A stretch of DNA of 64,000 nucleotides from Hyphococcus aureus (GTDB taxonomy: Bacteria > Pseudomonadota > Alphaproteobacteria > Caulobacterales > Parvularculaceae): positions 1,550,001-1,614,000 of the forward strand of contig NZ_JBHRSH010000001.1 of the NCBI RefSeq assembly GCF_042643165.1, written 5' to 3'. Position 1 is the first letter of the stretch, and each line of letters opens with the position of its first letter. The notes below the pieces were generated by a model. That model made no database searches and was not told the origin of the DNA. It worked only from the letters and a program-made list of their open reading frames with translations. A program made the translations under genes and the position numbers. This document shows, one piece after another, positions 1-7,891 of the stretch.

Positions 1-246
1 AATTTTTGTAAAAAATGCGGAACGGCGCTCTGGCTCTACGATCCGAACTGGCCGGATCTAGTGCATCCCCACGCCTCCGCCATCGACAGTGATTTGCCCA
101 AGCCGCCCTCGCTCGTCCATTGCCTTTTGAAAGACAAGGCGGCTTGGGTGACGCCTGCGATTGGCCGCGATGACCAGACTTTCGATCATTATCCGGATGA
201 AAGCATCGAAGACTGGCATAAGTCGCGCGGACTCTGGGTCGACTAA
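1..246 (+). CDS. GFA family protein, C-terminal part (5' truncated by window edge)
   Basis: The reading frame is open from base 1 and gives the last 81 residues of a protein. Near its beginning it has FCKKCGTALW, the CxxCGT zinc-binding signature of the GFA (glutathione-dependent formaldehyde-activating enzyme / CENP-V) fold. It ends in a typical GFA tail with a conserved HxSRG-like stretch (WHKSRGLWVD). GFA-family proteins bind zinc and often act on glutathione adducts, but most members have no proven substrate, so only the fold is claimed. The N-terminal zinc ligands lie outside the window. The next gene starts 74 bases downstream on the same strand. Confidence 0.75.
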   Translation, partial: NFCKKCGTALWLYDPNWPDLVHPHASAIDSDLPKPPSLVHCLLKDKAAWVTPAIGRDDQTFDHYPDESIEDWHKSRGLWVD

Positions 247-319
247 ATTCCCTTCTTTGCATTCTGCGCGGAAACCGGCATGCTGCTGGCGCCGGCGTTC
301 AGAGGAGTTCATCATTCCC

Positions 320-1639
320 GTGAAAACAATCACCGCTGCTGTTTTATGCCTCATTCTGTTTCCGCTTGTCGCCGCTGCGCAAGAACCGCCCGCCGCGCTG
401 AGCGAACCCGAAGCGGCGATCGTCGCGCGCGTTGAGGAAAATTTCGACGCCTCGCTCGCAATGCTCGAAGAGATTGTGAACATCAATTCCGGCACAATGA
501 ATCATGAAGGTGTGCGCGAAGTTGGGCATGCTTTTGTTGAGCCGTTTGAGGCGCTGGGGTTTGATGTCGACTGGATCGACCAGGATGACGTCAACCGCGC
601 CGGTCATTTTCACGCGGTGAAAAAAGGCGATGCGGGCGCGCGGCTTTTGCTGATCGGTCACCTCGACACCGTGTTCGCCAAAGACGGCGACTTCCTCGAA
701 TGGCGCCGCGACGGCGATGTGGCGACGGGCCCCGGTGTTGTCGACATGAAAGGCGGCGATATCGTCCTGCTCTACGCGCTGAAGGCGCTTGACGATCTGG
801 ACCTCCTGAACGATGCGGCGATCACCGTCATCATGACCGGCGATGAAGAGATGACAGGCAAACCCATCGATATCTCCCGTAAGGCGCTCATCAAGGCGGC
901 GAAGCGCGTTGATATAGCGCTGAATTTTGAAGGCGGCGGCGAGGGCGAAGTGGTGACGTCGCGGCGCGGCTCCTCCGGCTGGACGGTCACGACGACCGGC
1001 GTGCGCGCCCATTCAAGCGGCATCTTTTCCGAAGATGTCGGCGCCGGCGCGATTTTCGAGATGGCGCGAATCCTCGATGAAATTTACGAAACGCTCGCCG
1101 CAGAGGAATATCTGACCTTCAACCCCGGCGTCATCGTTGGCGGCACTGATGTCCAGTATGACATGGACGCAACCCGCGGCTCAGCGTTTGGCAAGACCAA
1201 TGTCGTGGCGCAGAAGGCGGTGGTCGATGGCGGCTTGCGCTTCATTTCCGAAGAACAGAAAGAAGCTGCGCGCGAAAAAATGCGGGAGATTGTCGAGGCG
1301 CACCGGCCGCAAACCGGCGCCGAGATCACTTTCGAAGACAGCTATCCCGCGATGAGCCCGAGTGAAGGCAATGAGGCGCTGCTGGCTGTCGCGTCGTCCG
1401 TCAGCGAAGCCTTGGGGCAGGGCGCGCTTGCGGGCAATGATCCGTCAAAGCGCGGCGCCGCGGATATTTCCTTCGCCGCACCCCATGTCGGCGCCTCCAT
1501 GGACGGGCTCGGGCCCGAGGGCGGGCGCGGCCACACGCCGGAAGAATGGCTCGACATTCCGTCGGTGCGTGACGCCACGGCGCGCGCCGCCTTGCTCATC
1601 TATCGCCTGACGCGCGAGGATGCGCCGCGTTTCGAATAA
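320..1639 (+). CDS. Secreted M20 family metallopeptidase (glutamate carboxypeptidase-like)
   Basis: This is a 439-residue zinc peptidase of the M20/CPG2 type, which removes C-terminal glutamate or related residues from peptides or folates. GTG at 320 is chosen because it gives a clean signal peptide (a hydrophobic run ending VAAAQ) and has AGAGGAG upstream; the open frame continues further 5' but with non-coding-like content. Metal and catalytic motifs are in order: GHLDTVF (His about 114), VVDMKGG (bridging Asp about 142), GDEEM (catalytic Glu about 176) and the late GRGHTPEEW histidine. The length fits the family. The signal peptide places it in the periplasm. The exact substrate cannot be read from sequence. 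Confidence 0.85.
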   Translation: MKTITAAVLCLILFPLVAAAQEPPAALSEPEAAIVARVEENFDASLAMLEEIVNINSGTMNHEGVREVGHAFVEPFEALGFDVDWIDQDDVNRAGHFHAVKKGDAGARLLLIGHLDTVFAKDGDFLEWRRDGDVATGPGVVDMKGGDIVLLYALKALDDLDLLNDAAITVIMTGDEEMTGKPIDISRKALIKAAKRVDIALNFEGGGEGEVVTSRRGSSGWTVTTTGVRAHSSGIFSEDVGAGAIFEMARILDEIYETLAAEEYLTFNPGVIVGGTDVQYDMDATRGSAFGKTNVVAQKAVVDGGLRFISEEQKEAAREKMREIVEAHRPQTGAEITFEDSYPAMSPSEGNEALLAVASSVSEALGQGALAGNDPSKRGAADISFAAPHVGASMDGLGPEGGRGHTPEEWLDIPSVRDATARAALLIYRLTREDAPRFE

Positions 1640-1651
1640 CGGGAGAGCGAG

Positions 1652-2401
1652 ATGAGTGATGCAGTGCGCAGCGTCGTAATCGACAAACGATTTTGCGGTC
1701 CCAAATCTTCTGGCAATGGCGGCTATTCCGCCGGGCTTTTTGCGCGCGCGATCGACGGGCCCGCCGCCGTAAAGCTGATGAAGCCGCCGCCATTCGATAC
1801 GCCGATAGAATTGCGCAAGTTGGAAAGTGGTTTTGAAGCAGTCACAGGCGACGCGGTTATCGCCTCCATCGAACCGGCGGTTGTGCGTGTCGATCCCCCC
1901 GCGATGCCGAGCGATGCTGATGTCGCGGCGGCGCATGACGATTTTCTGAAAACCATCGGCGACGCGCATCTCATTCCCTATTGCTTTGTGTGCGGAACGA
2001 AGCGGGCGTCCGGCGACGGCCTCAGGATTTTTTCGGGCGCAGCGCCGGACAGCCCGGTGAATGCGGATTTCTGGACGCCGGCGGCGGACCTCGCCGGCGA
2101 TGACGGGCTGGTGCGTCCGGAATTTTTATGGGCGGCGTTGGATTGCCCGACGGCTTATGCGTTGCGTGTCGGTGACCGCATGACCTTGCTTGGCCGTCTC
2201 GCCGTTGAGATCACTCGCCGCCCAGCGCCGGGCGAGCGCCTTATTGCCGCAGCCTGGCGGACGGGCGAGGAAGGCCGCAAGCATTATTCGTCGTCTGTAT
2301 TGCTCGACGAAAACCGCGAGATTATCGCCGCGTCCAACGCCCTCTGGATTGAACTGAACGATCCGGCCCTGATCGCGCGGATCAAAAGCGAAAACGTGTA
2401 A
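1652..2401 (+). CDS. Hotdog-fold (thioesterase-like) protein
   Basis: This 249-residue cytosolic protein starts 12 bases after the peptidase stop, with GGGAGAGCGAG as ribosome binding site, so the two are probably co-transcribed. The middle contains CFVCG followed by GDGLRIF. That pattern is typical of a poorly characterised hotdog-domain family related to acyl-CoA thioesterases. The C-terminal part (a TAYALRVG stretch, then a LLGRL beta strand and a HYSSSVLLDE strand) fits a hotdog sheet. No catalytic residue can be assigned with confidence and the substrate is unknown. Confidence 0.55.
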   Translation: MSDAVRSVVIDKRFCGPKSSGNGGYSAGLFARAIDGPAAVKLMKPPPFDTPIELRKLESGFEAVTGDAVIASIEPAVVRVDPPAMPSDADVAAAHDDFLKTIGDAHLIPYCFVCGTKRASGDGLRIFSGAAPDSPVNADFWTPAADLAGDDGLVRPEFLWAALDCPTAYALRVGDRMTLLGRLAVEITRRPAPGERLIAAAWRTGEEGRKHYSSSVLLDENREIIAASNALWIELNDPALIARIKSENV

Positions 2402-2469
2402 ACCGCCCGGTTTCTCCTCTTTCGTCTTCCTTGATGCGGCCCCGGCGATTTGCTAGGGATACGCCAACC

Positions 2470-2557
2470 TTCCGAGGGGCGCAGGCGCCACCTGCTGAGA
2501 CCGGGTTTTGTCACCCGGGCACCCTTTGAACCTGATCGGTTAAGACCGGCGTAGGGA
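2470..2557 (+). promoter_or_regulatory. TPP (THI-box) riboswitch
   Basis: The leader of thiC carries the conserved thiamine pyrophosphate aptamer: a GGGGCGCAGGCGCC stem at the 5' side, the CTGAGA core at 2494-2499, an ACCGGG/CCCGGG hairpin, CACCCTTTGAACCTGATC, and GTTAAGACCGGCGTAGGGA at the 3' side. These match the THI element block by block. It lies 66 bases upstream of the thiC start, so TPP binding is expected to shut down thiC expression. Which platform (translation or termination) is used is not clear; I see no strong T-run terminator between the aptamer and thiC. Confidence 0.93.
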
Positions 2558-2623
2558 CGGATTGCTTTGCTTTCTCTTTCAACGCCCGAAAACCCGGTTG
2601 TCATATGAAAGCGAGCGCCCGCA

Positions 2624-4519
2624 ATGAACAAACACATTCCCCAATCCGATTTCAAAACCCCGGAAGTGACGACCGGGCCGCTGCCCGCGTCGCGCAAGGT
2701 CTATGTGTCGGGCGACATCTACAAAGACATCGCCGTGCCGGTGCGCGAGATCGATCTGCACTCGAGCGCTGGCGAGCCGCCCGTGCCGGTCTATGACACC
2801 TCCGGGCCTTACACCGACCCGGCGGTGACCATTGATGTGGAGAAGGGGCTCGCCCGCACCCGCACCGCATGGATCAAGGAACGGGGACATGTAGAGGAAT
2901 ATGACGGCCGCGAAGTGAAGCCCGAAGACAATGGCGGCGCGTCGGGCAAACATCTGGCGCGCGAATTCCCGATCCGGAACCGACCCTTGCGCGGCACGGG
3001 AACCGGCCCGGTCACGCAATATGAATTCGCCAAAGCCGAGATCATCACGAAGGAGATGGAGTTCGTCGCGATCCGCGAAAATTTGGGCCGCAAGCAAATG
3101 CTCGACGGTGCGGAGGCCCGCGTCGAACAGGGCGAGTCGTTCGGCGCCGAGATCCCGCCCTTCATCACGCCGGAATTTGTGCGCGACGAGATCGCCCGCG
3201 GCCGCGCGATCATTCCGTCCAACATCAACCACCCGGAGATCGAGCCGCAGATCATCGGCCGCAACTTCCTCGTCAAGATCAACGCCAATATCGGCAACTC
3301 CGCCGTGGCGTCTTCCGTTGAGGAAGAGGTCGACAAGATGGTCTGGGCGACGCGCTGGGGTGCGGACAATGTCATGGACCTGTCCACGGGCCGCAACATT
3401 CACAACACCCGCGAATGGATCATCCGCAACTCGCCCGTCCCCATCGGCACGGTGCCCATCTATCAGGCGCTGGAGAAAGTGAACGGCGTCGCGGAAGATT
3501 TAACGTGGGAGGTCTATCGCGACACGCTGATCGAACAAGCGGAGCAGGGCGTCGATTATTTCACCATTCACGCGGGCGTGCGGCTTCCCTATATTCATCT
3601 CACCGCCGACCGCGTGACGGGGATTGTCTCGCGCGGCGGCTCGATCATGGCGAAATGGTGCCTCGCCCATCACCGCGAGTCGTTCCTCTATACGAACTTT
3701 GCGGAAATCTGCGAGATTATGCGGCGCTATGACGTCTCCTTCTCGCTGGGCGATGGCTTGCGCCCGGGCTCCATCGCGGACGCCAATGACCGCGCGCAGT
3801 TTGCGGAGCTCGAAACCCTCGGTGAACTGACGAAAATCGCCTGGGACCATGGCTGTCAGGTGATGATCGAGGGGCCGGGCCACGTCCCCATGCACAAGAT
3901 CAAAGTGAATATGGACAAGCAGCTGAAAACCTGCGGCGAGGCGCCGTTCTATACGCTGGGGCCGCTCACCACCGATATCGCGCCGGGCTATGACCACATT
4001 ACGTCAGGAATCGGCGCGGCGATGATCGGCTGGTTCGGCACGGCGATGCTGTGTTACGTCACGCCGAAGGAGCATCTGGGCCTCCCCGACCGCGACGACG
4101 TGAAAGTCGGCGTCATCACCTACAAGCTTGCGGCGCACGCCGCCGACCTCGCCAAGGGCCACCCGGCGGCGCAGGTCAGGGACGACGCCGTCTCCCGCGC
4201 GCGCTTCGATTTCCGCTGGGAGGATCAGTTCAATCTCGCGCTCGACCCGGAAACCGCGCGCGACTATCACGACCAGACCCTGCCGAAAGAGGCGCACAAG
4301 GTCGCGCATTTCTGCTCCATGTGCGGGCCGAAATTCTGCTCCATGAAGATCACGGCCGAGGTCCGCGACTACGCGGCGGGCATGAGCGACAACGAGAAAA
4401 AGGACCTCGAAAAGCTCAGCCAGGAAGGCATGAAGGAAATGTCGGAGAAATACCGCGAAATGGGCTCCGAGCTTTATCTTGAGGAGCAAGCGGTGAAGAA
4501 GGCGAATGAGGGGCTGTGA
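2624..4519 (+). CDS. thiC: Phosphomethylpyrimidine synthase ThiC
   Basis: This radical-SAM enzyme converts aminoimidazole ribotide to the HMP-phosphate pyrimidine half of thiamine, in the cytosol. The 631-residue protein is full length and collinear with bacterial ThiC. It includes NANIGNSAV, an IEGPGHVPMHKI block, and the C-terminal cluster-binding motif CSMCGPKFC with cysteines at about 564, 567 and 572, which ligates the [4Fe-4S] cluster. It is preceded by a TPP riboswitch, which supports both the call and thiamine-responsive control. No other thi genes are next to it, so the rest of the pathway must be elsewhere. The start at 2624 follows only a weak purine-rich site. Confidence 0.97.
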   Translation: MNKHIPQSDFKTPEVTTGPLPASRKVYVSGDIYKDIAVPVREIDLHSSAGEPPVPVYDTSGPYTDPAVTIDVEKGLARTRTAWIKERGHVEEYDGREVKPEDNGGASGKHLAREFPIRNRPLRGTGTGPVTQYEFAKAEIITKEMEFVAIRENLGRKQMLDGAEARVEQGESFGAEIPPFITPEFVRDEIARGRAIIPSNINHPEIEPQIIGRNFLVKINANIGNSAVASSVEEEVDKMVWATRWGADNVMDLSTGRNIHNTREWIIRNSPVPIGTVPIYQALEKVNGVAEDLTWEVYRDTLIEQAEQGVDYFTIHAGVRLPYIHLTADRVTGIVSRGGSIMAKWCLAHHRESFLYTNFAEICEIMRRYDVSFSLGDGLRPGSIADANDRAQFAELETLGELTKIAWDHGCQVMIEGPGHVPMHKIKVNMDKQLKTCGEAPFYTLGPLTTDIAPGYDHITSGIGAAMIGWFGTAMLCYVTPKEHLGLPDRDDVKVGVITYKLAAHAADLAKGHPAAQVRDDAVSRARFDFRWEDQFNLALDPETARDYHDQTLPKEAHKVAHFCSMCGPKFCSMKITAEVRDYAAGMSDNEKKDLEKLSQEGMKEMSEKYREMGSELYLEEQAVKKANEGL

Positions 4520-4546
4520 ACGACTGGCTAGAGAGGACTTCGTTTT

Positions 4547-5014
4547 ATGAGATTGATTCTAAGTATTTTGGCCCTGACATTTATTGAGTGCAACCTTCAG
4601 ACTGCGTCTGCGGAGGAATCCTTGATTTGTCCTTCACCTGAAGCTGGACGAGTAGCGTTCGCGAGCGGCGAAGCAAAATTATGGCCGAATTACTCCGAAG
4701 GTACGGCCGCGCGAGTCCAACGCCAGCATCCAGACACCGGCCTTTGGGCGCAAGCAAAGTTCATTGGTTGGGGTGCTGATAAAGTGGCTCTTTGCCAGTA
4801 TTACAGCCATGTCGGTTTAGTGATGACTGCTGCTTATGTGGGGTATGAAATTGCTGAAGTTGTTGATGGGGCATATTGGCGCGAAGAATTTGTAGAAGGT
4901 TCGGAAGACATGGATCGACCCGGACGGGAAATGCTTGACGTATGCATGAAAAAAATTGATGGCGTTGCATTTCCAAGCACGGATTGTCTATTCAAATCAG
5001 TTAGCACCGAATAA
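4547..5014 (+). CDS. Small secreted protein of unknown function (AT-rich gene)
   Basis: I do not recognise this 155-residue protein. It has an N-terminal signal peptide (hydrophobic run, then TASAEE) and four or more cysteines in the mature part, so an oxidised, periplasmic or secreted protein is likely. A GAGAGGA site lies 9-13 bases before the ATG. The mature part has alternating short beta-like stretches and a CQYY motif, faintly like small DUF3757-type exported proteins, but I would not assign it. Its codon and base use is visibly more AT-rich than the genes on both sides, which hints at recent acquisition. Confidence 0.6.
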   Translation: MRLILSILALTFIECNLQTASAEESLICPSPEAGRVAFASGEAKLWPNYSEGTAARVQRQHPDTGLWAQAKFIGWGADKVALCQYYSHVGLVMTAAYVGYEIAEVVDGAYWREEFVEGSEDMDRPGREMLDVCMKKIDGVAFPSTDCLFKSVSTE

Positions 5015-5019
5015 ATTCA

Positions 5020-5652
5020 GTGTTTAGCATAGGCGTTGTTTTCTTATTAACGCTGAGGCTTGCCGTGGCGCCGATCCATGAGCCTCAAACCTGCACCTAT
5101 GTCGACTGGACATGGTCCGCGGCGGACCGACGGGCGGTTGATATCCGCGAGGTTGAAAAGCCTTACGCCGCGCTGACGGATGATGAGCGTGATGGGGCTA
5201 CGGGCTGCTCCATCTGCCGTGAGGATCAGGTGGAGATTGCGCTGCCCGGCGTCGCGCCGTTTCAAATCTGCAAGGCGGTCGCGGAGGATGTGGAGGCGGC
5301 GCTGACGCGCGCGCTTGCGCGGGGTTTTGAGATCGAGACCGTCACCGGCTACCGCGTCGGGCGCTCGAAGGGCGTGCTCGACATCGACGGAAAACGCACA
5401 GAATATTCAAACCATTCCTTCGGTCTCGCCATAGATGTCAATGCAGAGAAGAACGGTCTTTATGATCGCTGTACGGAGTTTTCCGGTGAATGCCGTCTTG
5501 TTCGCGGCGGCGAATGGCGCCCCGATGCGCCCGGCGGCATTACGCCCGACGCGCCGCTCTATGAAGAGTTGATGGACATGGGCTGGAAATGGGGCGGCGA
5601 GCTTCCCGGCCGCCAGAAGGACTTCATGCATTTTTCGCCGTCGGGGGATTAG
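5020..5652 (+). CDS. M15 family (VanY/D,D-carboxypeptidase-like) peptidase
   Basis: This 210-residue exported protein carries the two zinc motifs of the VanY-type M15 peptidases. The first is SNHSFGLAIDVN (SxHxxGxAxD) around residue 130-140, and the second is KDFMHFSPSG at the C-terminus. Such enzymes cut D-Ala-D-Ala or peptide cross-links in peptidoglycan. The GTG start at 5020 has no good ribosome binding site and follows the previous stop by 5 bases. The hydrophobic N-terminus lacks the usual positive charges, so the true start or N-terminus may have been altered when the AT-rich neighbour arrived. The stop codon lies inside the palindromic repeat that follows. Confidence 0.75.
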   Translation: MFSIGVVFLLTLRLAVAPIHEPQTCTYVDWTWSAADRRAVDIREVEKPYAALTDDERDGATGCSICREDQVEIALPGVAPFQICKAVAEDVEAALTRALARGFEIETVTGYRVGRSKGVLDIDGKRTEYSNHSFGLAIDVNAEKNGLYDRCTEFSGECRLVRGGEWRPDAPGGITPDAPLYEELMDMGWKWGGELPGRQKDFMHFSPSGD

Positions 5653-5780
5653 CTCCCTCCGTCAGCTTCGCTGACACCTCCCCCGTAAACGGGGGAGGAG
5701 AAGGTCAGCGCTCTGCGGCGCGCGCCCTCTTCCCCCGTTTAAGGGGGAAGTACCGGCGAAGCCGGGGATGGGGGCTAATC
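5647..5780. repeat. Composite palindromic repeat element, left copy (intact)
   Basis: This intergenic element consists of four inverted repeats in two opposed modules. Module one has GTCAGC-ttc-GCTGAC (5661-5675) and a perfect 10-bp arm pair CCTCCCCCGT/ACGGGGGAGG (5677-5698). Module two, in reverse orientation, has CTTCCCCC/GGGGGAAG (5729-5750) and CCGGC-gaa-GCCGG (5753-5765). The ends are near-perfect terminal inverted repeats: GATTAGCTCCC at 5647 and GGGGGCTAATC ending at 5780. The GATTAG ends supply the stop codons of both flanking genes, the M15 peptidase on + and DUF559 on -. The arrangement resembles a BIME built of REP-like units. Confidence 0.8.
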
Positions 5781-6161
5781 GGCGCTTTCGTCAGACGCTT
5801 GGTTTTTCAAAAAACGAACAGAGTTTTCCGCCGTCTCAAATATCTTTTCCAGAACGCCGTCCAAATTGTCATAGACCTCGTTGTTCCAGAACCGCAGAAC
5901 CATCCAGCCATGTTTTCTCATAAACTCGTCGCGTGCGGCGTCGCGCTTTTGCGCTTCGGGAAAGCCGTGCTGTTCGCCGTCACATTCGATGACAAGCATT
6001 GCCTCAACGCAGGCGAAGTCGGCGACGTAGGGTCCGACCGAATGCTGTCGTCGGAAGCGGAAACCGCCGAGTTGATGGTTGCGCAGGCGCATCCACAAAC
6101 GCCGCTCCGCCTCGGGCATCGTTTGGCGGAGAGTGCGTGCGTTTCGGTGGGGCCTGCGCAT
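5775..6161 (-). CDS. DUF559 (Vsr/PD-(D/E)XK-like) endonuclease-fold protein
   Basis: This 128-residue protein has the DUF559 pattern: an N-terminal MPEAERRLWMRLRN block, FRRQHSVGPYVADF, and VIECDGEQH. These belong to a fold related to very-short-patch-repair nucleases, with the acidic residues of VADF and IECDGEQH as likely metal ligands. The C-terminal VLRFWNNEV strand is also typical. The gene is almost exactly framed by two copies of a palindromic element: one covers its stop codon and the other begins about 8 bases upstream of its start. No ribosome binding site is evident. DNA cleavage is inferred from the fold only; the biological role of DUF559 is not established. Confidence 0.85.
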   Translation of the reverse strand: MRRPHRNARTLRQTMPEAERRLWMRLRNHQLGGFRFRRQHSVGPYVADFACVEAMLVIECDGEQHGFPEAQKRDAARDEFMRKHGWMVLRFWNNEVYDNLDGVLEKIFETAENSVRFLKNQASDESAD

Positions 6162-6168
6162 GGGTACA

Positions 6169-6291
6169 GATTAGCCCCCTCCGTCGCTTCGCGACACCTC
6201 CCCCGTTTGCACGGGGGAGGAGAAAGCCGGGCTTTGCTGAAAACTCCCTCTTCCCACATTTATGGAGGAAGTGTCGGCGAAGCGGGCGTTC
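6169..6291. repeat. Composite palindromic repeat element, right copy (3' half decayed)
   Basis: This is a second copy in the same + orientation as the left one. It opens with GATTAGCCCCCTCCGTC. It then has GTCGC-ttc-GCGAC (6183-6195), where paired changes keep the stem, and CCTCCCCCGT-ttgc-ACGGGGGAGG (6197-6220), perfect again. The second half is recognisable but worn (CTTCC...GGAAG around 6250-6271, then CGGCGAAGCGGG) and the terminal GGGGGCTAATC is lost. Compensatory stem changes between the copies suggest that the folded form, DNA or RNA, is what is kept. Confidence 0.75.
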
Positions 6292-6411
6292 GAGAATAAC
6301 AGGGGGACGCAGGGGGCGGCAGCCATTATAACCCCATTCCGGAACCCGTGGATAAGTTTTCACCACTTTTCTTTTGGCCGTATGATGGGCGCATTGAAGG
6401 AGAAAAGTGTG

Positions 6412-6606
6412 ATGAACCGTATGCGAATGATTGCGCCAGACGCCGGTGAAAGCGCGCCGCAAGTCCGGTTGGCGGAATCGTCCAAATGGCGCCAGATCGG
6501 CCTGCAGCCCAGCAACGGCGCGGGGCGGACGGAACGCGGCGGGCCGGAAGCGGCCTGTTTCACGCAAGCGGCTTGCCCGCTTGTTCCGCTCCCTGAACGC
6601 CCCTAA
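6412..6606 (+). CDS. Possible small ORF, 64 residues, doubtful
   Basis: Between the right repeat and the MAPEG gene there are about 350 bases. This short frame is the only candidate: AAGGAG sits about 12 bases before its ATG and the frame ends 32 bases before the next start. The predicted peptide is rich in Gly, Ala, Pro and Arg with two cysteines and matches nothing I know. An overlapping frame in the same stretch is also open, so the coding signal is weak; it could equally be leader sequence of the MAPEG gene. Confidence 0.2.
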   Translation: MNRMRMIAPDAGESAPQVRLAESSKWRQIGLQPSNGAGRTERGGPEAACFTQAACPLVPLPERP

Positions 6607-6638
6607 ACCGGAACCCGGCTACAAAAAGGAAATCAACC

Positions 6639-7049
6639 ATGCCTTATGCGCTCTTGTCTGTCGGCCTGATGGGCCTGTTGGTGTTTCTCCTCGGGTTCAA
6701 TGTCAGCCGCATTCGCGGCTCGGTGATGCACACCCAGCATGAGCATGAAGGCGATCCGAAAAGCCCGCTCAGAAAAGCCATCCGCGCCCATGGCAATTGC
6801 ATCGAATATGCGCCGACCTTGTCGCTGCTCATTCTCGCGCTCGGCCTGCGCCTGCCGCTGACGCCATGGTGGGTTGCGGCGCTGATGCTGCTCGCGGTCG
6901 CCGCGCGCTATATTCATGCGGTCGGGGTGCTGACGAGTGAGAGCATTCACACCGCGAACCCGCTCAAATTCATCGGCGCGCTCGGCACCTATATCACCGG
7001 CGCCGTGCTTTCCATTGTTCTGGTCGTTCACGCGGCGTCTTTGTTTTAG
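6639..7049 (+). CDS. MAPEG family membrane protein
   Basis: This 136-residue inner-membrane protein has four hydrophobic segments. The first loop has RAIRAHGNCIEYAP, the conserved Arg/His/Asn/Glu block of the MAPEG family (membrane-associated proteins in eicosanoid and glutathione metabolism; bacterial YecN-like branch). The length matches. Family members conjugate or peroxidise lipophilic substrates with glutathione, but the bacterial branch is mostly uncharacterised. An AAAAGGA site lies upstream of the ATG. It converges with the TauE/SafE gene. Confidence 0.85.
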   Translation: MPYALLSVGLMGLLVFLLGFNVSRIRGSVMHTQHEHEGDPKSPLRKAIRAHGNCIEYAPTLSLLILALGLRLPLTPWWVAALMLLAVAARYIHAVGVLTSESIHTANPLKFIGALGTYITGAVLSIVLVVHAASLF

Positions 7050-7060
7050 CGCCGGTAAGA

Positions 7061-7780
7061 CTATCCGCCCAGATTCATCGTCAGAATGACCAGCCCCAGC
7101 ACCAGGCATAATCCGTAGACCGCCTTTGACAGGGCCTCGGCTGAAATGCCGGCGGTGATGCGCCGGCCGATGAAGCTGGCGATGATGACGCCGGGAATGC
7201 TCGCGGCGCAGGTGATCAGGAGTTCCCGGCTCCAGAAGCCGGCGACCGCGTGGCCCGCCGCGATCATGATCGCCACGGGTAAAAAGAACGCCTGCGTCAC
7301 CGCGAGGAACCGTTCGGGCGGCCAGCGCCGCATGGCGCCGTAGAAAATAATCGGCGGGCCCGGAATATTATAGGCGCCGCCGAGAATGCCGCCTGCGAAA
7401 CCCGCGGCGAAGCGCCAGCGCCGGTCCTTGATCTCGAGCGCTGACGGGCGCGCCAGGGAGAACACGCTGAAGGCGATGATGATAATCCCGAGCGCGATCA
7501 GGAGCGGTCCGCGCGGCGCATGGGCGAGAAGAAAGACGCCGATCGGAACGCCGGCCGCTGCGGCGACGATCAGCCCCGCGGCCTCGCCCATGTGAAGTCC
7601 CTTCCGGTTCTGAAGCAGCATCACCGTGCTGAGCGAAATGCCGGTCAGCGCCACCAGCGCCGCGGCCGAAGGCGCGTCCATGACCAGCGCCAGCGCCGGC
7701 ATGGCGACAAGGGCGAAGCCGAATCCCACGGCGCCCTGCAAGATGGCGGCGACAAAAAGGATAAGGAGAATCCAGACCAT
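7061..7780 (-). CDS. TauE/SafE (DUF81) family permease
   Basis: This 239-residue, very hydrophobic protein has about eight predicted membrane spans. The N-terminal block has GAVGFGFALVAMPAL, and the second half repeats the pattern with GGAYNIPGPPIIFYG, as in the two-fold repeated TauE/SafE permeases that export sulfite, sulfoacetate or related anions. The substrate is unknown here. Sulfur genes (metY, cysH, sqdB) occur within 10 kb, but they are not in the same operon, so a sulfur role is only suggestive. Confidence 0.85.
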   Translation of the reverse strand: MVWILLILFVAAILQGAVGFGFALVAMPALALVMDAPSAAALVALTGISLSTVMLLQNRKGLHMGEAAGLIVAAAAGVPIGVFLLAHAPRGPLLIALGIIIIAFSVFSLARPSALEIKDRRWRFAAGFAGGILGGAYNIPGPPIIFYGAMRRWPPERFLAVTQAFFLPVAIMIAAGHAVAGFWSRELLITCAASIPGVIIASFIGRRITAGISAEALSKAVYGLCLVLGLVILTMNLGG

Positions 7781-7891
7781 AAAAACGATTTAACCGGTTC
7801 CGCCCATGAGGAAACATCGTCATGCGCAGCAATCTGGTTCCCTTGCCGTCATTTGCTGCTAATCTGTCACGGCAATCGGGGGGAGCCGGCT

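Noticed and set aside
5589..6299. Plus-strand open frame across both palindromic repeats
   Set aside because: It runs through the repeats and opposite the DUF559 gene, which has a real family pattern on the minus strand.
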